From Smallanthus sonchifolius (Eukaryota > Streptophyta > Magnoliopsida > Asterales > Asteraceae): 64,000 nt of DNA. Made by a program: the position numbers and the translations under genes. The notes below the pieces were generated by a model. It ran no database searches and was not told the DNA's origin. It worked only from the letters and a program-made list of their open reading frames with translations. The stretch is taken from NCBI GenBank assembly GCA_023525975.1, contig JAKNSE010000030.1, positions 124,001 to 188,000 on the forward strand, given 5' to 3'. Below are positions 44,339 through 57,089 of the stretch, piece after piece (position 1 is the first letter of the stretch; each line of letters starts with the position of its first letter).

Positions 44339-46183
44339 ATGCTGAAAAAGATAACGTCTATCAAGAACGAGAGAGGTATAGTCAAGACTACACAAGGATC
44401 TGTCAACGGGAGAGTGATTGCATATACGTCGCGGCAGTTGAAAGTTCACGAAGTCAATTATCCGACTCATGATTTGGAACTTACTGCTGTCGTATTTGCA
44501 TTGAAAATATGGAGGCACTACCTCTATGGGGTGAAGTTTACTATTTACTCCGACCACAAAAGTTTGAAATACTTCTTCGAACAAAGAGAGCTTAATATGA
44601 GGCAGAGACGATGGTTGGAACTTCTGAAAGATTATGACTGTGAAATCATATACCACCCTGGAAAGGCAAACGTGGTGGCTGACGCTCTAAGCCGAAAGGA
44701 TGTGCCTACTCCTATTAGAGTGAAGGCTTGCCAGTTGGTGGTAACTTCAGATGTGATGAGAGAAATTGAAAAGGCTCAAGATGAGGCACTTAAAGAGGAA
44801 AACATAAAGAAGGAAATGATGGTTGGCCAACAGGACAAGTTGGAATATAACACCCTTGGTGTTAGGACACGTTTTGGGCGGATATGGATACCTATGGGTG
44901 GCGAGCTTAGGACCAAAATCTTGGATGAGGCTCATAAGTCTCGTTACTCTATCCATCCCGGTACCAATAAAATGTACCAAGATCTGAAGAGGGAATACTG
45001 GTGGCCTGGAATGAAATGTGATGTGACGAAGTATGTAAGCAAGTGCTTGACTTGCTCGCAAGTAAAGGCTGAACACCAGAAACCGTATGGAAAGATTCAA
45101 CCACTTGACATACCAGAATGGAAGTGGGAACACATTACCATGGACTTCATAACCAAGCTACCTCGCACAGCTAAAGGTCATGACGCCATTTGGGTAATTG
45201 TGGACCGTTTAACGAAGAGTGCTCATTTCCTACCTATTCGCGAGGCGTTCTCGTCGGAAAGGTTAGCAGAGGTATTTATCAACGAAGTAGTAGCGCGGCA
45301 TGGGATGCCCTTGACGATCGTATCTGACCAGGACACACGATTCACATCGAAGTTCTGGAAAAGATTTCACGAGTCGATGGGCACGAGGCTGAATATCAGC
45401 ACGGCATACCACCCACAAACGGATGGTCAGTCTGAAAGGACCATTCAGACATTGGAGGATATGCTCCGTGCTTGTATTATTGACTTCGGTGGCAGTTGGG
45501 ACAGCCATCTGCCGTTAGCCGAGTTCTCCTACAACAATAGTCATCACACGACGATAGGCATGCCGCCTTACGAAATGTTGTATGGGAGAAGATGTAGAAC
45601 CCCGGTTTGTTGGGGTGAGATTGGACAGAAGGAATTAGGAAGTCTCGAAGTCGTAAGAGAGACGTCGGAAAGGTTTGATCAGATCAAAGCACGAATGAAG
45701 GCCGCCCAAGATCGTCAGAAATCCTATGCGGATAAACGACGAAGGCCTATTGAGTTTAATGTTGGGGATAGAGTAATGTTGAAAGTGTCGCCTTGGAAGG
45801 GAATCATACGATTCAGAAAGAGAGGAAAGTTAAGTCCGAGGTTTATCGGACCATTCAGGATTATGGAACGGGTTGGTGAAGTCGCATATCGGTTGGAATT
45901 GCCTGATGAGTTAAATGGGATTCATCCTACCTTCCATGTATCACACTTGCGAAAGTGTTTGGCGGATGAATCGGCTCACGTACCACTTACGGACATCGAG
46001 GTCGACAACAGCTTTAACTACATCGAAGAACCTGTGGCCATCCTAGACAGGAAAGAGAAACGTTTACGTAACAAAGTTATCCAGTTGGTTAAAGTCCAGT
46101 GGAAGCACCGGAAGGGATCAGAAGCTACATGGGAAACGGAGACGGAAATGAAGGAGTCGTACCCTCAACTGTTTGACTTATGA
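44339..46183 (+). CDS. Gypsy RNase H (partial)-integrase-chromodomain ORF, copy 2
   Basis: A 614-residue open frame from a Ty3/gypsy chromovirus, best fitting Tekay/Del. Residues about 20-120 are RNase H with Glu (LELTAVVFAL) and Asp (YSDHKSLKY) but without the N-terminal catalytic Asp segment, so RNase H is probably dead. Integrase follows: HHCC zinc site H199, H206, C236, C239; catalytic D269 (MDFITKLP), D330 (IVSD) and E366 (GQSER), the expected D,D-35-E spacing. Residues about 545-612 (VQWKHRKGSEATWETE) resemble the C-terminal chromodomain that steers integration in this lineage. The start ATG is simply the first in frame; in a complete element this would be the end of gag-pol. It could encode an integrase, but without gag and reverse transcriptase the copy is not autonomous. 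Confidence 0.92.
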   Translation: MLKKITSIKNERGIVKTTQGSVNGRVIAYTSRQLKVHEVNYPTHDLELTAVVFALKIWRHYLYGVKFTIYSDHKSLKYFFEQRELNMRQRRWLELLKDYDCEIIYHPGKANVVADALSRKDVPTPIRVKACQLVVTSDVMREIEKAQDEALKEENIKKEMMVGQQDKLEYNTLGVRTRFGRIWIPMGGELRTKILDEAHKSRYSIHPGTNKMYQDLKREYWWPGMKCDVTKYVSKCLTCSQVKAEHQKPYGKIQPLDIPEWKWEHITMDFITKLPRTAKGHDAIWVIVDRLTKSAHFLPIREAFSSERLAEVFINEVVARHGMPLTIVSDQDTRFTSKFWKRFHESMGTRLNISTAYHPQTDGQSERTIQTLEDMLRACIIDFGGSWDSHLPLAEFSYNNSHHTTIGMPPYEMLYGRRCRTPVCWGEIGQKELGSLEVVRETSERFDQIKARMKAAQDRQKSYADKRRRPIEFNVGDRVMLKVSPWKGIIRFRKRGKLSPRFIGPFRIMERVGEVAYRLELPDELNGIHPTFHVSHLRKCLADESAHVPLTDIEVDNSFNYIEEPVAILDRKEKRLRNKVIQLVKVQWKHRKGSEATWETETEMKESYPQLFDL

Positions 46184-46222
46184 TAGGTTTCGGGGACGAA
46201 ACCTATTGTAAGGGGGTAGACT

Positions 46223-48779
46223 TGTAACATCTCAAAATAAATGAGGATTTTAAATAACGGGTTGAACCGGGACGAACGGGATAAAAGAACGAGGCGTAAC
46301 GGGCCGGGCCGGTTGGGCCGGCAAACTTGAAGGAAGGGGGGGTTTCCTCCCTTTAAATAGCCAACACACACACCATTTCTCTCATTTGCAAGAATCTAGA
46401 GAGAGAAACCTTAGAGAGAGAAAGTTGGCGGATCGACCCGAGATTGAAGGAGCTTGTTGCTACTGAACTCGTGAGCAAAACCTCCGGATCAGAATCTCGA
46501 AATCAGGTAACACCCGAACCAAATCTGAGTTTTTGTTCGTTTTTGGGTTTTCGGGTATTTTTGTGAAAATGACGGGTTTTTATAAACCAAATGAGGAAAG
46601 GGTTATAAATCTGGAATCACGAAAGGAAAATACACGTTTTGAATACAAAAAGTCCGGATCTTGACAAGATCGGACCTGCATGCGAAAGTTAGGGTTTTTG
46701 GGGAAGATAGCTGAGTTCTGCAAGTATCGAAACTAGAGTTTCGAGTGGCCTGCAGGTGTCGAAACTAGAAGTTTCGAGTGACCTGCAGTTGTCGAAACTA
46801 GAAGTTTCGAGTGACCTGCAGTTGTCGAAACTAGAAGTTTCGATGGGCCTGCACCTGTCGAAACTAAGTAGTTTCGATAGGTCTGCATCAGTAAGTGAAG
46901 TCAGTGTATTCACCTGTAACAGAACGAGTAAACCGTTAGAGTCGGGATTTAGGTCTGATGTGTATTTAATTAATCAATTCAGATCGGAAGTGACGTTGTT
47001 GGACCTTTGTTTAGGACAACCGAGACTAGCTTATAAGGTGAGTTCTAGAAGCCCTTCTTTTAATGTTTTAATTAAATGTTTTGGGCTGGTGTGCATACAT
47101 ACGAAACGAGGTTTATGAAACGAGGTTTACGAAACGAGGTTTACGAAACGAGGTTTATGAAACGAGGTTTACGAAACGAGGTTTACGAAACGAGGTTTAT
47201 GAAACGAGGTTTACGAAACGAGGTTTACGAAACGAGGTTTATGAAACGAGGTTTACGAAACGAGGTTTACGAAACGAGGTTTACGAAACGAGGTTTACGA
47301 AACGAGGTTTACGAAACGAGGTTTATGAAACGAGGTTTACGAAACGAGGTTTACGAAACGAGGTTTACGAAACGAGGTTTACGAAACGAGGTTTACGAAA
47401 CGAGGTTTATGAAACGAGGTTTACGAAACGAGGTTTACGAAACGAGGTTTATGAAACGAGGTTTACGAAACGAGGTTTACGAAACGAGGTTTATGAAACG
47501 AGGTTTACGAAACGAGGTTTATGAACGATGCTTCCGAAAGGGGAAGACGAAACGAGTTAATGAGAAGTTTACGAAACGAGGTTTACGAGATGATGTTTAT
47601 AAAATATTTTGCCAAACGAAGTTGTGAAAGGTTTACGAATGAAGTGTTATTTAATAAAACGTACGAATGCTTTAACTAAAACGAGGTAAAGGTTTTTTAT
47701 GAAAGTCACGAATGAACGAATCTGCCACGAGTTCCTACGGGAGCTAGAGTATGTATGTATGTATGTATTGGCCTTACCTTACGGGGGGCCTTTGTGGCTG
47801 GCTAACGGTTGTACAACTGGTTGAGGATGGGGTGACGACGGTCGCCCATGGGATTACCGGGATCCCGATGGAAGGTACTATTCCTTGCGGGGAAATATTG
47901 CCTATGGTATGTTTAGTCTTCCTAGAGGTAACGAGCCTTAGGAGACGTGTGTATGGTCTACCTAGAGGTAACGAGCCTTAGGAGACGTGTGTATGGTCTA
48001 CCTAGAGGTAACGAGCCTTAGGAGACGTATGTTTAGTCTACCTAGAGGTAACGAGCCTTAGGAGACGTATGTTTGGTCCACCTAGAGGTAACGAGCCTTA
48101 GGAGACCTGGATGACGGATGACTTAGAGGTAGCGAGCCTTAAGTTCATCCGCTGGTATGTGCTGTCTACCTAGAGGTAACGAGCCTTAGGAGACATATGT
48201 TTGGTTCACCTAGAGGTAACGAGCCTTAGGGGACCTGTGTGACGGATGACTTAGAGGTAACGAGCCTTAAGTTCATCCGCTGGTATGCGATGTAAGGATT
48301 TGACGGTTACGAGAAGGCGCAGATTCGGTTCATATTGACTATTGTTACGATGTTATGTTACGATGTTTTGATGATGTTAAGTTATTGCATGTTTTATGTA
48401 CGCTTTTATTAAATGAAGTATGATGTTATGTTTTTGGCAAATATTTGATGTTAATGTTTTACGTTAAAACTAGAACTCACCAGCGTAGCTGACCTTCTTA
48501 GTATGCACATTCAGGTTAAGGGCAGGTTATGATGATGGACGGTGATGCTTGGCTAGCGATGAAGAGTTACCCGGCTGACACGAAGACTGGCATCCCGTTA
48601 TGTTTTTATTATGTTATGTAATGAATGTTGTAAACAAAGTTTTACGCTTCCGCATGTAGAACAGTTATGTTATGTAATGAACGAAATTTTCCGCTGCGTT
48701 ATTTTGATATAAGAGTTTAAGAACTGTTTGTGAATGAGTAAATCCAATAAGTGAGGCCTCCCGGGTTTGGGGCCTTACA
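46223..48779 (+). repeat. LTR3 of the tandem gypsy array
   Basis: 2557 bp, with private changes such as 'catctcaaaa' at the start, 'gaaaccttagag' and 'tgagaagttt'. Followed by the outer duplication gttaa. Confidence 0.93.
47101..47520 (+). repeat. 14-bp tandem array, LTR3 (30 units)
   Basis: Thirty units with a partly different order of atg and acg variants from LTR2. Confidence 0.96.
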
Positions 48780-48784
48780 GTTAA

Positions 48785-49527
48785 TCAATTTGGAAACTGC
48801 TTTTGTATGTAAAGGAAAGAGTAAGAGAATACCATCCGTGTTACATGTTCTTTGAGTATTCGTATATATCCGGTTTCTTCCTTTCTTTTGGCGGGAGTTG
48901 AGTGTTTAATGTTTTTATTATTTGATGGACATTTTGGTGGCGGGTCTAAGGTTTAATGGCTCTAACCTGGTGGTCAAAAGGATCTTCCTTTTGTTCCTGA
49001 CTAATTGCCTTTGATTTCTATCACCGGCGATGTGACTTTCCTTTGTCTTCATTAAATGCCCGTTGTCGTCTATTCCTCTCCTTTTGTTCCCCTCTCTTTT
49101 GTCCCTTCTTCCATCTCCATCCCTTCTATTCCTCTCCTTCTTTCTTCCTTAGACATGGAGAGGGGGAGGTTTACCCCTACACTTCCATAGCCACATATCT
49201 ACTACAAATTTAGTATTTAACCGAGACACCTTAAGATTGTTTTGTGATTCTTCGTGAAATTGTTATATCTTAGATGAACATGTTCATTATTCTTTTACAG
49301 ATGATTAGCTTGTCGATTTCTTGACCAAGGGGTTGTCTTCACACGGATGTGAATATCTTTGGTCCAAGCCTCACATTATTTTAACCATTTAGCTTGTATT
49401 GTTTAGGTCGTACCGAGATGCTAGGAACATTAAATTTCTCACTAGAGCAAGTTCGATCTAATCCATGTAGCATTTTTTTTATGTTGCAGATATGCCTAGC
49501 AATAAGCTACTCAGATGATGACATATA
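48785..49527. other. Intergenic, no gene seen
   Basis: Pyrimidine-rich stretch at 49075-49150 (ctctccttttgttcc-type). 'agctagtcgatttcttgaccaagg...' near 49310 hints at a weak copia RNase H remnant but is too short to call. Confidence 0.35.
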
Positions 49528-51353
49528 TGTAACATCCCAAAAATAATGAAAATAAATAAACGAGTTTTCTGAGGGAAACAAAGAAAAGAATAAGGGGGGG
49601 GTCGTGGGATCGTGGGCTCGAGAGTTGGGCCAAACAAGGAGGAAAGGGAGGGGCTTAAAGCCTTGCCCTGTTATCCTTCTAGTCTCATTTTGCAATCAAA
49701 AGCTCCATCACCGACTTTTAGAGAAAGTAACCGTAGAGATTGAAAGTCTTGGTTTGGGCTAAAGATTAACCCTTCATCCTTCTCCACTGCTCGTGTGAAG
49801 TTCTACTGAAGAAACAAGGTGTTTTAAGGTAATAATCACCTCCAGATCTGAGTTTTTCTTAAATGTGGGTTTTTAGGGATTTTTGGATAAAAGGTCGGGT
49901 TTTTTACGTGTTAAATGAGAAAAGGACCTTAGATCTAGACACACGAAGGTTAAACAAAAGTTTTGGACGTAAAAAGATCGAAACGTGATGGTTTTGAGCT
50001 TGGCCGCCATCTTCATGCAGAAATTAGGGTTTCAGCATGAAAAAGACGACGAGCGAAACTACCAGGCGAAATTATATGGAAAACGAAACTACTTAGTTTC
50101 GCTGGGACGACTGAAAGCGAAAGTATCATAGTTTCGCCTAAGTATAGGGAGTGAAACTGCCTAGTTTCTCTTTGAACTTAGAAAGCGAAATTGACCTAGT
50201 ACCGCTTGGGATATTAGAAAGTATAGAATTAATGTGTTATTAACCATTAATTCAGATTGCGAGTGACACTTTGGACCAAGTTGGTAAGGCGTGTTGGATA
50301 GCTTAACAAGTGAGTGAAGAATCCATATTTTTTTGTTTCTATGGTCATGTGCATATTCAATAAATGTTTACGAAATGATGAACTAATATAAAGAAATGTT
50401 TATGAATGAACGATTTATGAAAAGAACGATGTTTGAAACAAGAAACGTTTATGAAATGAAAGGTTTATAAAAGAAATGTTTACGAAACGGAATGTTTATA
50501 AATGAATGATTTTTAAAAGAATGAAAAGGGTTTTATAAATGAATGAAATGTTTTATGAAAAGAAAACGGGCAAATGTTTTTAAAGAAGTCATTACATATC
50601 TAATTTGTCGAATGAATGAACTGCCGAAAGAAGTCACTTGCCAGCCTTATGGCAACATAGTATAAAAGGGATAGCGCCTATGTGGTCTGTCAATAGGTAT
50701 TGCGGTTGTATAGCTAGCGAAGGTAGTGACGACGGTCGGTAGGGGTTAACATGACCCGTAAATGATGAATGGTAAGACATTGTGGACCGATGATTCGTAA
50801 GGGCGATGGTATTACCTTAATGACCCGTGAGTCTTAATGGCAATGAAATTACCTTGGGGACCTACGAATCCCAAGGGCGATGAAAGAACTAGAATTGTAA
50901 CGGATCGAACGGAATGAACGATAATACAGATTTAGATAATATATGTATGATTTAATTTATTGTTAAGTGATTGAATGAATGTATGTTTAAATGTTTGAAT
51001 GAACGGATAATGAATCTTAAACCATGTTTTACTTATGAATGTTTAAACCCCAATGAAAGAACGAACGAATTGAATAACCATTTTCTTAAATTGAACGAAA
51101 GACTTGAACTCAAGATCATTAGCTGACTTTTAGTATTCATGTCAGGTTAAGGCTAAAGGAACGATGAATGGATGCTGCGTGGCTATTGATGAGTTACCCC
51201 GCGATAAAGAACTAGCATCCCTTATGAATGTTTTGATATTTTGAGACAATGTAATGACGTTAATTCCGTTGCTTGATTGTTATTTGAAGTTTAACAACTG
51301 TTTGTGAATTAGTAAATCTAACACGTAAGGCCTCCTGGGCTTGGGCCCTTACA
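49528..51353 (+). mobile_element. Solo gypsy LTR related to the tandem array
   Basis: Starts TGTAACATCCCAAAA and ends GGGCCCTTACA (1826 bp); flanking 5-mers are atata and atatg, a near-match duplication. It shares the layout of the 33-49 kb LTRs: GCGAAACT/AGTTTCGC dyads (50045-50215), a decayed region of 'tttatgaaacg'-like words (50360-50560) where the others have the 14-bp array, a decayed tandem block (50740-50890) and the conserved 3' end. There is no internal region. Confidence 0.82.
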
Positions 51354-51358
51354 ATATG

Positions 51359-53133
51359 ACACTAATATAATTTACAACTAGTTTTAGATTGTTCAGTACT
51401 ACATGCTTGTTACTTTGACTTGTATATTTGTGTATAAATGCAAGTCTCATGTCATTGAATGTTCATGTGGAGACATACGTATAAACAATACTGATTTGAA
51501 GACCTTTTTTTTTACTTTCATTATTTTGCTTTTTGGAAACCTGAAAGTTATTATAAAACATTGTATAAACAATACTCATTTTGAAGACCTTTTTTTTACT
51601 TTCTTATCTGTATAAGCAAAATTAATGATCAATAATCGTTCAGAATCTTCAAGAAGACAAACCAGTTAAGAACAAAGATGATTGGTATTAACCCTAAAGA
51701 CAGCTTTTAATTGATCGAACCATGTTTACAATTGATCGGCCATATATATTGCCGATGAAGGATATGAGCGTCGATTCATTGTAACCGACACAACAACCCT
51801 ATTAGAACGGTTTCTATGTTACAAGTTTTACACAATAACCATTTAACTAATTACAAATACATAATAGACTTCATAACTATGACTATCTAATAATTATATA
51901 ATTTAACCCATAAACTTTGTTTCTCCGTATGTATCAAACTTTGTCAAACAATTAAGGCCAACTTAAATATATGATAATTCTGGAAAAGGAAATCTAAATC
52001 AAACAAGAATAATATATCATTTACAAAAATTATTTACTTAATATCACAAAAAAGTGGAGTAATCATTTATCCTGTTTTGTATTTTTCTCCCTATATATGT
52101 GTTATCTTTTCAGTACTGGTGTGTTGCAATTTTAAGCTTGCAATGCGCTGCAAACGCCAAAATTTTAAAGTATAACCGGAGTCCTCGACTCGGTCGATGC
52201 TCTAATTGCTTCTAACCTACGCCTATATCAGCTTCTCCTCCAAACCTGCACTTATCCACCATTTACAGATTTACTATTCATCTACTTCTTCAATCTGATT
52301 TGAAGTTTTCAGATCATATACATTAAATTCATTATATATCTATTTTAAATACAATTATAAAAAGAGATATTGTTTATTACACTACAATTATAAAAAGAGA
52401 TCGTTGTTTTTTAAAGAATTTGGTAGTCATAATTGTATGAAAAAGGTTACAAAAAATAACTTGTTGGACGCAAGGGGAGGGGCGTTGGTGTCAATGTGCA
52501 CAGCTGGAGCAACGATGATGGTTGCTTGTATACAAATATTTTTGCATGAGTCTTTGCTTTTAAATAAAAATAATAACTTTTTAACTGTCAGTTTTTGGAA
52601 AAGTTTTTAATTCCTTTCTATTTAAGATTTTTTATAATTTAAAAATTAAAACTAAAAGAAGTGTCATTTCAATATTTCATGGTTATAAAAGGTTTATATA
52701 TGTAATGTCAAATTAAGCCTTGGGTGACCTTCGTAAATCGTAATAAAACTTTATATATTCCCTTGACCAAGAAACGGATACAATAATACTTATGGGATGA
52801 GTGGTGTTCATGATTTTAAAATTATGTTTGATACTCAATTTGTTACTCATTATGGTGTTAGATGATTTTTGTGTCATATTTTATTTAATTTTATATACTT
52901 AAGATAAATGAGAAATTAAAATATATATTGATATGAGTTAGAATATGTGAGCTACACACTGAATTAGTATTATTCTATTATGATTTCGGGCACTAAGGAA
53001 TGATAGTTACACCTAAGACAACGTGTTAACCTTTACCTTCTAAAGTTTTCGAGAAACACTCAAAATCTTAACTTAATTATTTTCCAACATTTTCAATAGG
53101 CGTGTCTAGCTTGTTTAACTGTTTTAACACCAA
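51359..53133. other. AT-rich intergenic, no gene seen
   Basis: A 60-70 bp stretch is duplicated ('ataaacaatactgattt-gaagacc-tttttt' at 51481 and 51564). No recognisable coding sequence or transposon end until the Helitron. Confidence 0.4.
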
Positions 53134-53620
53134 CTAGATGGTTATACCCGCGCTTCGCGGCGGGTATCGTGTTCATTGTTACTAAAATTTAAATAAAGAC
53201 GTAGACGTAATGATAAAAATAATGGTAATAAAAAAGAAACATAAAACTAAATAATAAAAAGGAAAAAAAACAAAATAAAAATTTACCGGTTCGAATCGTC
53301 GAAAACCATAAAATCGAATACCGATATGGGTTCCGATAATATCAATACCAACAATGATGTTGTTCGCTCATAATATGTTCGAATCGGCACGGTACCACAA
53401 CGGTAACGGCACTCGCTATACACAATGATACGAAAAAACTCTATTTTGAATACAACTCCGTTTTAAAAAAAATTATATCGGAACATTGACAAAAATAAAA
53501 AATAAAAACAGCCGCGCACTCTGTATTCTGAAAAAAAAATTAACGAACGAAAGTTATTAAAGGAAAACGAAATTAATAGAAATTGAAACGGACTAAAAAC
53601 GTATATTATATATAGTATAA
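53134..53620 (-). mobile_element. Second short Helitron-like element
   Basis: On the minus strand it ends with the hairpin ACCCGCCGCGAAGCGCGGGT, eight bases, then CTAG followed by T, the expected Helitron 3' end. The likely 5' end is TTATACTATATATAAT near 53620, similar to the 5' end of the element at 21335-21756 but with TT in place of TC. About 487 bp, with no coding capacity. Confidence 0.65.
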
Positions 53621-56600
53621 GGGTTGAAATTGGAAAAAAAAAAACATGCATTGCTTGCTTGTACTATGTGTTGTTATGCTTGTACATTTATGAATAGTGG
53701 TTTTTTGTGAGTAAACCTAAATTGCTAATTAATACGAAGTTAATATGAACAATTGAACATCTTACGGCTTTCAATGAAAAATATTGCGTGGATTAAGGTC
53801 TATGTGACTCAAATTCATGTTATTCCCCATAAACACCAAATGCAAATAACTTCTTGCTAGATCCTCAAATTAAAAACACAATGCAAGCATGCTTCAATCC
53901 AGATGGAAACAATTGCCCTTTTTAAGCAAAATCCCAATATGATTCTTATTGGTTTATGATGCTTTCCAATTCGCTACCACACTAATTGCCCTATTAATTT
54001 ATAACAAATGACAGGGGTTCCAACGTTACCCGTCCTTTACTAAAATTACTAGTGACCTATTGATCTAAACTAACCAGAACATCCATGTGCATCACTGTTC
54101 TTCAATGGTTGATGTGCCTCAAATTACACATGTTTTATATGTTAAATACTTGCAAAATATGGAATTTAAAGTCACAAGTTGTTAAATGTGATGTTTATCT
54201 GGGTTATATGAGTTTTTGCAAAAGGAATAATTCATGAAGAAATCAAGAATTTAAAGAAAAGCTATTGAATATTTCTAATACACGAGTAGGTCACTCTTTA
54301 CGCATAGCCTAGTGAAGAACATAGGACTAGACTTCAATGAAGATACATAAGCATGTGAAAGCTAGGTCATGAAGAATTATAAAGGACACAAGTACACGAG
54401 TACCCTTCTTGAATGCGTTTCCAAGTAACTTTCTAGGATTAAAGTGTCAAGATGCTAAAGTACACGGCTAAGTCGTGACTAACTACATAGTCGAGTGACA
54501 TGATATTGCCTAAAGGCCCCACGTCCAAATCAGAATACACGACTAGGTAAAGGCAGTTATTTAGTTGTATCGAATGAGGTCAAATTATTATACACGTAAC
54601 TTAGGTCAACCCCTAGAAGAACTCAATTGGAGACTTGAAGACTAAGATCAATTTTTTACGAGATTAGAAGACGAACAATTGAAGCTTTTTCAATTGATGA
54701 TTTTAGAGTCATCTAGCTATTTATGTAATTGGATTTACTTAATGTCCAAATGAGATGTTATAATGAAACATCAAACATGTTTTTAAGTGAGGAGTATACA
54801 CTTGTTTGATGATCTTATAATTTCTTGTGCTAAAGACACTTTGTTGTAAAGGGAGCGAATCCCACTGAACAACGGGGGTCCGAGGGATCTAGCCTCGATG
54901 AGGCGATGTGCAGACGATGAGAACAAGTAAACACCAACAGTACGCTAACATGATGAGGGACACTCGCGAAAAAACAGTGGTTCATGCAAAAGAGATAGAC
55001 AGAATGGAATTTAAACATCTGGAGCTTAACTTCAACATTATTCGACCTGACCACACAATCTGTGATGAATTATGTCGCAGGATTGCAAACAATGATTACC
55101 GATGTACGTACTAATTTAAATATACATTAATAGTTTTATATTATTATACTAATTTATAATACTTTTTTGTGAAAGGAGTGGGATACCAAAAGTTGGAAGG
55201 CGAAGATAAGGGCTGCCCACGCAATCACAACAAGAAGCATGAGGAAACGATTTCCCGACACATGGGGGCTGATACTTTTGCACAACATCGAAGGAATGTG
55301 ATAATTATTTTTAACTTTGACTCAATTTTGTTTTTGTTTAATAATTACATTTTTACTCTGTAATTAACATATTGTTGTTGCGAGCGGAGACCAATGTGGA
55401 ACCAAATTAGGAGGATGTTTATGTAAAGACGCACTCAAAGAATGATCCGTTGACGCATAAACGGATGTGGCCTTATGAGAAGGCGCGTAAAGTATATGTA
55501 AAATTTCTTAATAAAAAGAACATTTATATGAGTACGTAATTATTTTATAAACTAACACTTACATATTGTTTCTTTAAAACGCAAGAAAACAATACGCGTC
55601 TTTAGAGGCCAACACGCTAAAGCTTGACGACAGATCGGAAGAAGAGGTGTGTCTTTGGGGTAGTATAGCCTTCTAGTTAAAGCACGATTGTGCAAGTTAG
55701 AGCATGCCCGTGTTGATCTCCTCTAACTGTAACCATAGTCGGGCACTTACCAATGACTAAATCAACGCGGGAAGCACGACTATGCACGCCTGTGTTTATG
55801 ATGTGTTTTAACACATTGAGATGATTTCTTCCACATGTGTTCCACTATTACTCTTCATCTCGAGGTTATAAGGATAAACCCCGTACCAAGACTTCATTCT
55901 TGACTTAGAAACTCTTTTAAAGCCTCCATACTCTCTCAAGTCTCCCTCTTTAGACCCTTTAGTGCTCAAATCCATATTGAATGTGTAATCTTGAGTGATC
56001 TTGGTAATAAGGTTCAATTACATGTAGAGCCTACACAAAAACATTAGTGAATCGTCCATTACTCGTGATACGTAAGAACCCTAAATTCAAATCATTTGTT
56101 CTTGAAAGGTTTTAGTGATTTAATGGGTTCTTGTGGTGTTAGGTGATTAATCTAAAGATTGAGGCTAAAAGGAGTGTAATCCTTCACATTTCTTCATCCT
56201 AGTTGAATTTTGGTGAGCTCCTTAACCTAAAATTCAGTATAAACATGATTAAGTCTTTAAACTTGGGAGATTTTATAACTAAATGGGTTTCAGTAAGTTT
56301 TAAAGGTATGCATGATGATCTAATCAATTTTGAGCTATCAAGATGGAGTAATTTGTTATAGAAAATGGATTTCTAAGTTATGTCGACGATAAAAATGCAA
56401 TTTTTTGGCTTGTAAACGAAAAATATTCAAAAATCGGGGTGTGCTAATGGAGAGGTACGGTCATGCCTCATGAGTGCATGACCGTCCAGCCACCAATCTC
56501 GTGACTAGAATTTTATGGCTGAGAACATAGTTGTTGGGGAGACGATGCGAGGTCAGCCCGGGCTTGCCATGCTTAGGCAAGATCATGCTAGCTGAGTGCT

Positions 56601-57084
56601 GACATAACTATAAAAATGAAAAGTTTTGGTCTTAAAGCGATTACGTTTCAATTTAGAACAAGCAGGTTAAGATTAACCATCGAGAAACTAGATTAAACCT
56701 CGATTGGGAACCTAAAGTGAGATTACTTACTTATTATAGGTTCATGTGTACACAATATCTAGTGTTAGGTTCACTTGCACGTAAATTATAACGTTTTACT
56801 TATGGTGGGCTCCTTTAAACACTTTCAAAATGAGATGTGTGTATTTAAATGGTAAACGTTTATACAATGAAGTATCTTGAATTAATTATCAATATGATAG
56901 ATAAAAGTTGTTTGCTTTAACAATTCCTAGTTGAAAAGTACATGTACATGGGACTTGCCCTTATGCTTTGTTACGTGTTTTGGGTTCAGTCTGGCCCTTA
57001 TACATTGTAATGTGCTCTGGGTAGATTTTTGTTCATCTTCGACAGTTGCCTTCTGTTCAACTTTGGTATTAACATTTGGAATTT
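53621..57084. other. Intergenic with degenerate element sequence
   Basis: Includes a cluster of 'tacacgagtagg'/'agtcgtgacta'-type words (54280-54560) and the inverted pair ggtcatgcc/gcatgacc (56459-56484), both probably in old LTRs. No intact gene seen. The possible coding relic at 54908-55490 is listed separately. Confidence 0.4.
54908..55490 (+). pseudogene. Possible multi-exon coding relic, unidentified
   Basis: Three stretches have protein-like frames: 54908-55104 (contains MEFKHLELNFNIIRPDHT), a second frame at about 55177-55303 (contains KIRAAHAITTRSMRKRFPDTW) and 55395-55490 (contains VYVKTHSKNDPLTHKRMW). The last, with its KTH...K...W pattern, recalls the C-terminal region of plant En/Spm-associated transposases, but I cannot confirm it. 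Stops and frame changes separate the parts. Treat as a weak call. Confidence 0.3.
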
Positions 57085-57089
57085 GCATG

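Larger units (their letters stand above)
32996..48779 (+). mobile_element. Tandem Tekay-type gypsy array: three LTRs, two internals
   Basis: LTR1 32996-35495, internal 35496-39568, LTR2 39569-42125, internal 42126-46222, LTR3 46223-48779. Each LTR runs TGTAACAT...CTTACA. The 5-mer gttaa flanks only the outside (32991-32995 and 48780-48784); there is none at the inner junctions. The two internal regions differ by roughly eight substitutions, one 25-bp deletion and one G in the polypurine tract. The arrangement fits a single insertion later duplicated by unequal recombination between LTRs. Each internal region keeps only part of RNase H, integrase and a chromodomain-like C-terminus; gag, protease and reverse transcriptase are not recognisable. 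Confidence 0.93.

Noticed and set aside
52404..52610. Small plus-strand ORF of 68 codons
   Set aside because: It starts at a non-ATG codon in AT-rich DNA and has no recognisable domain.
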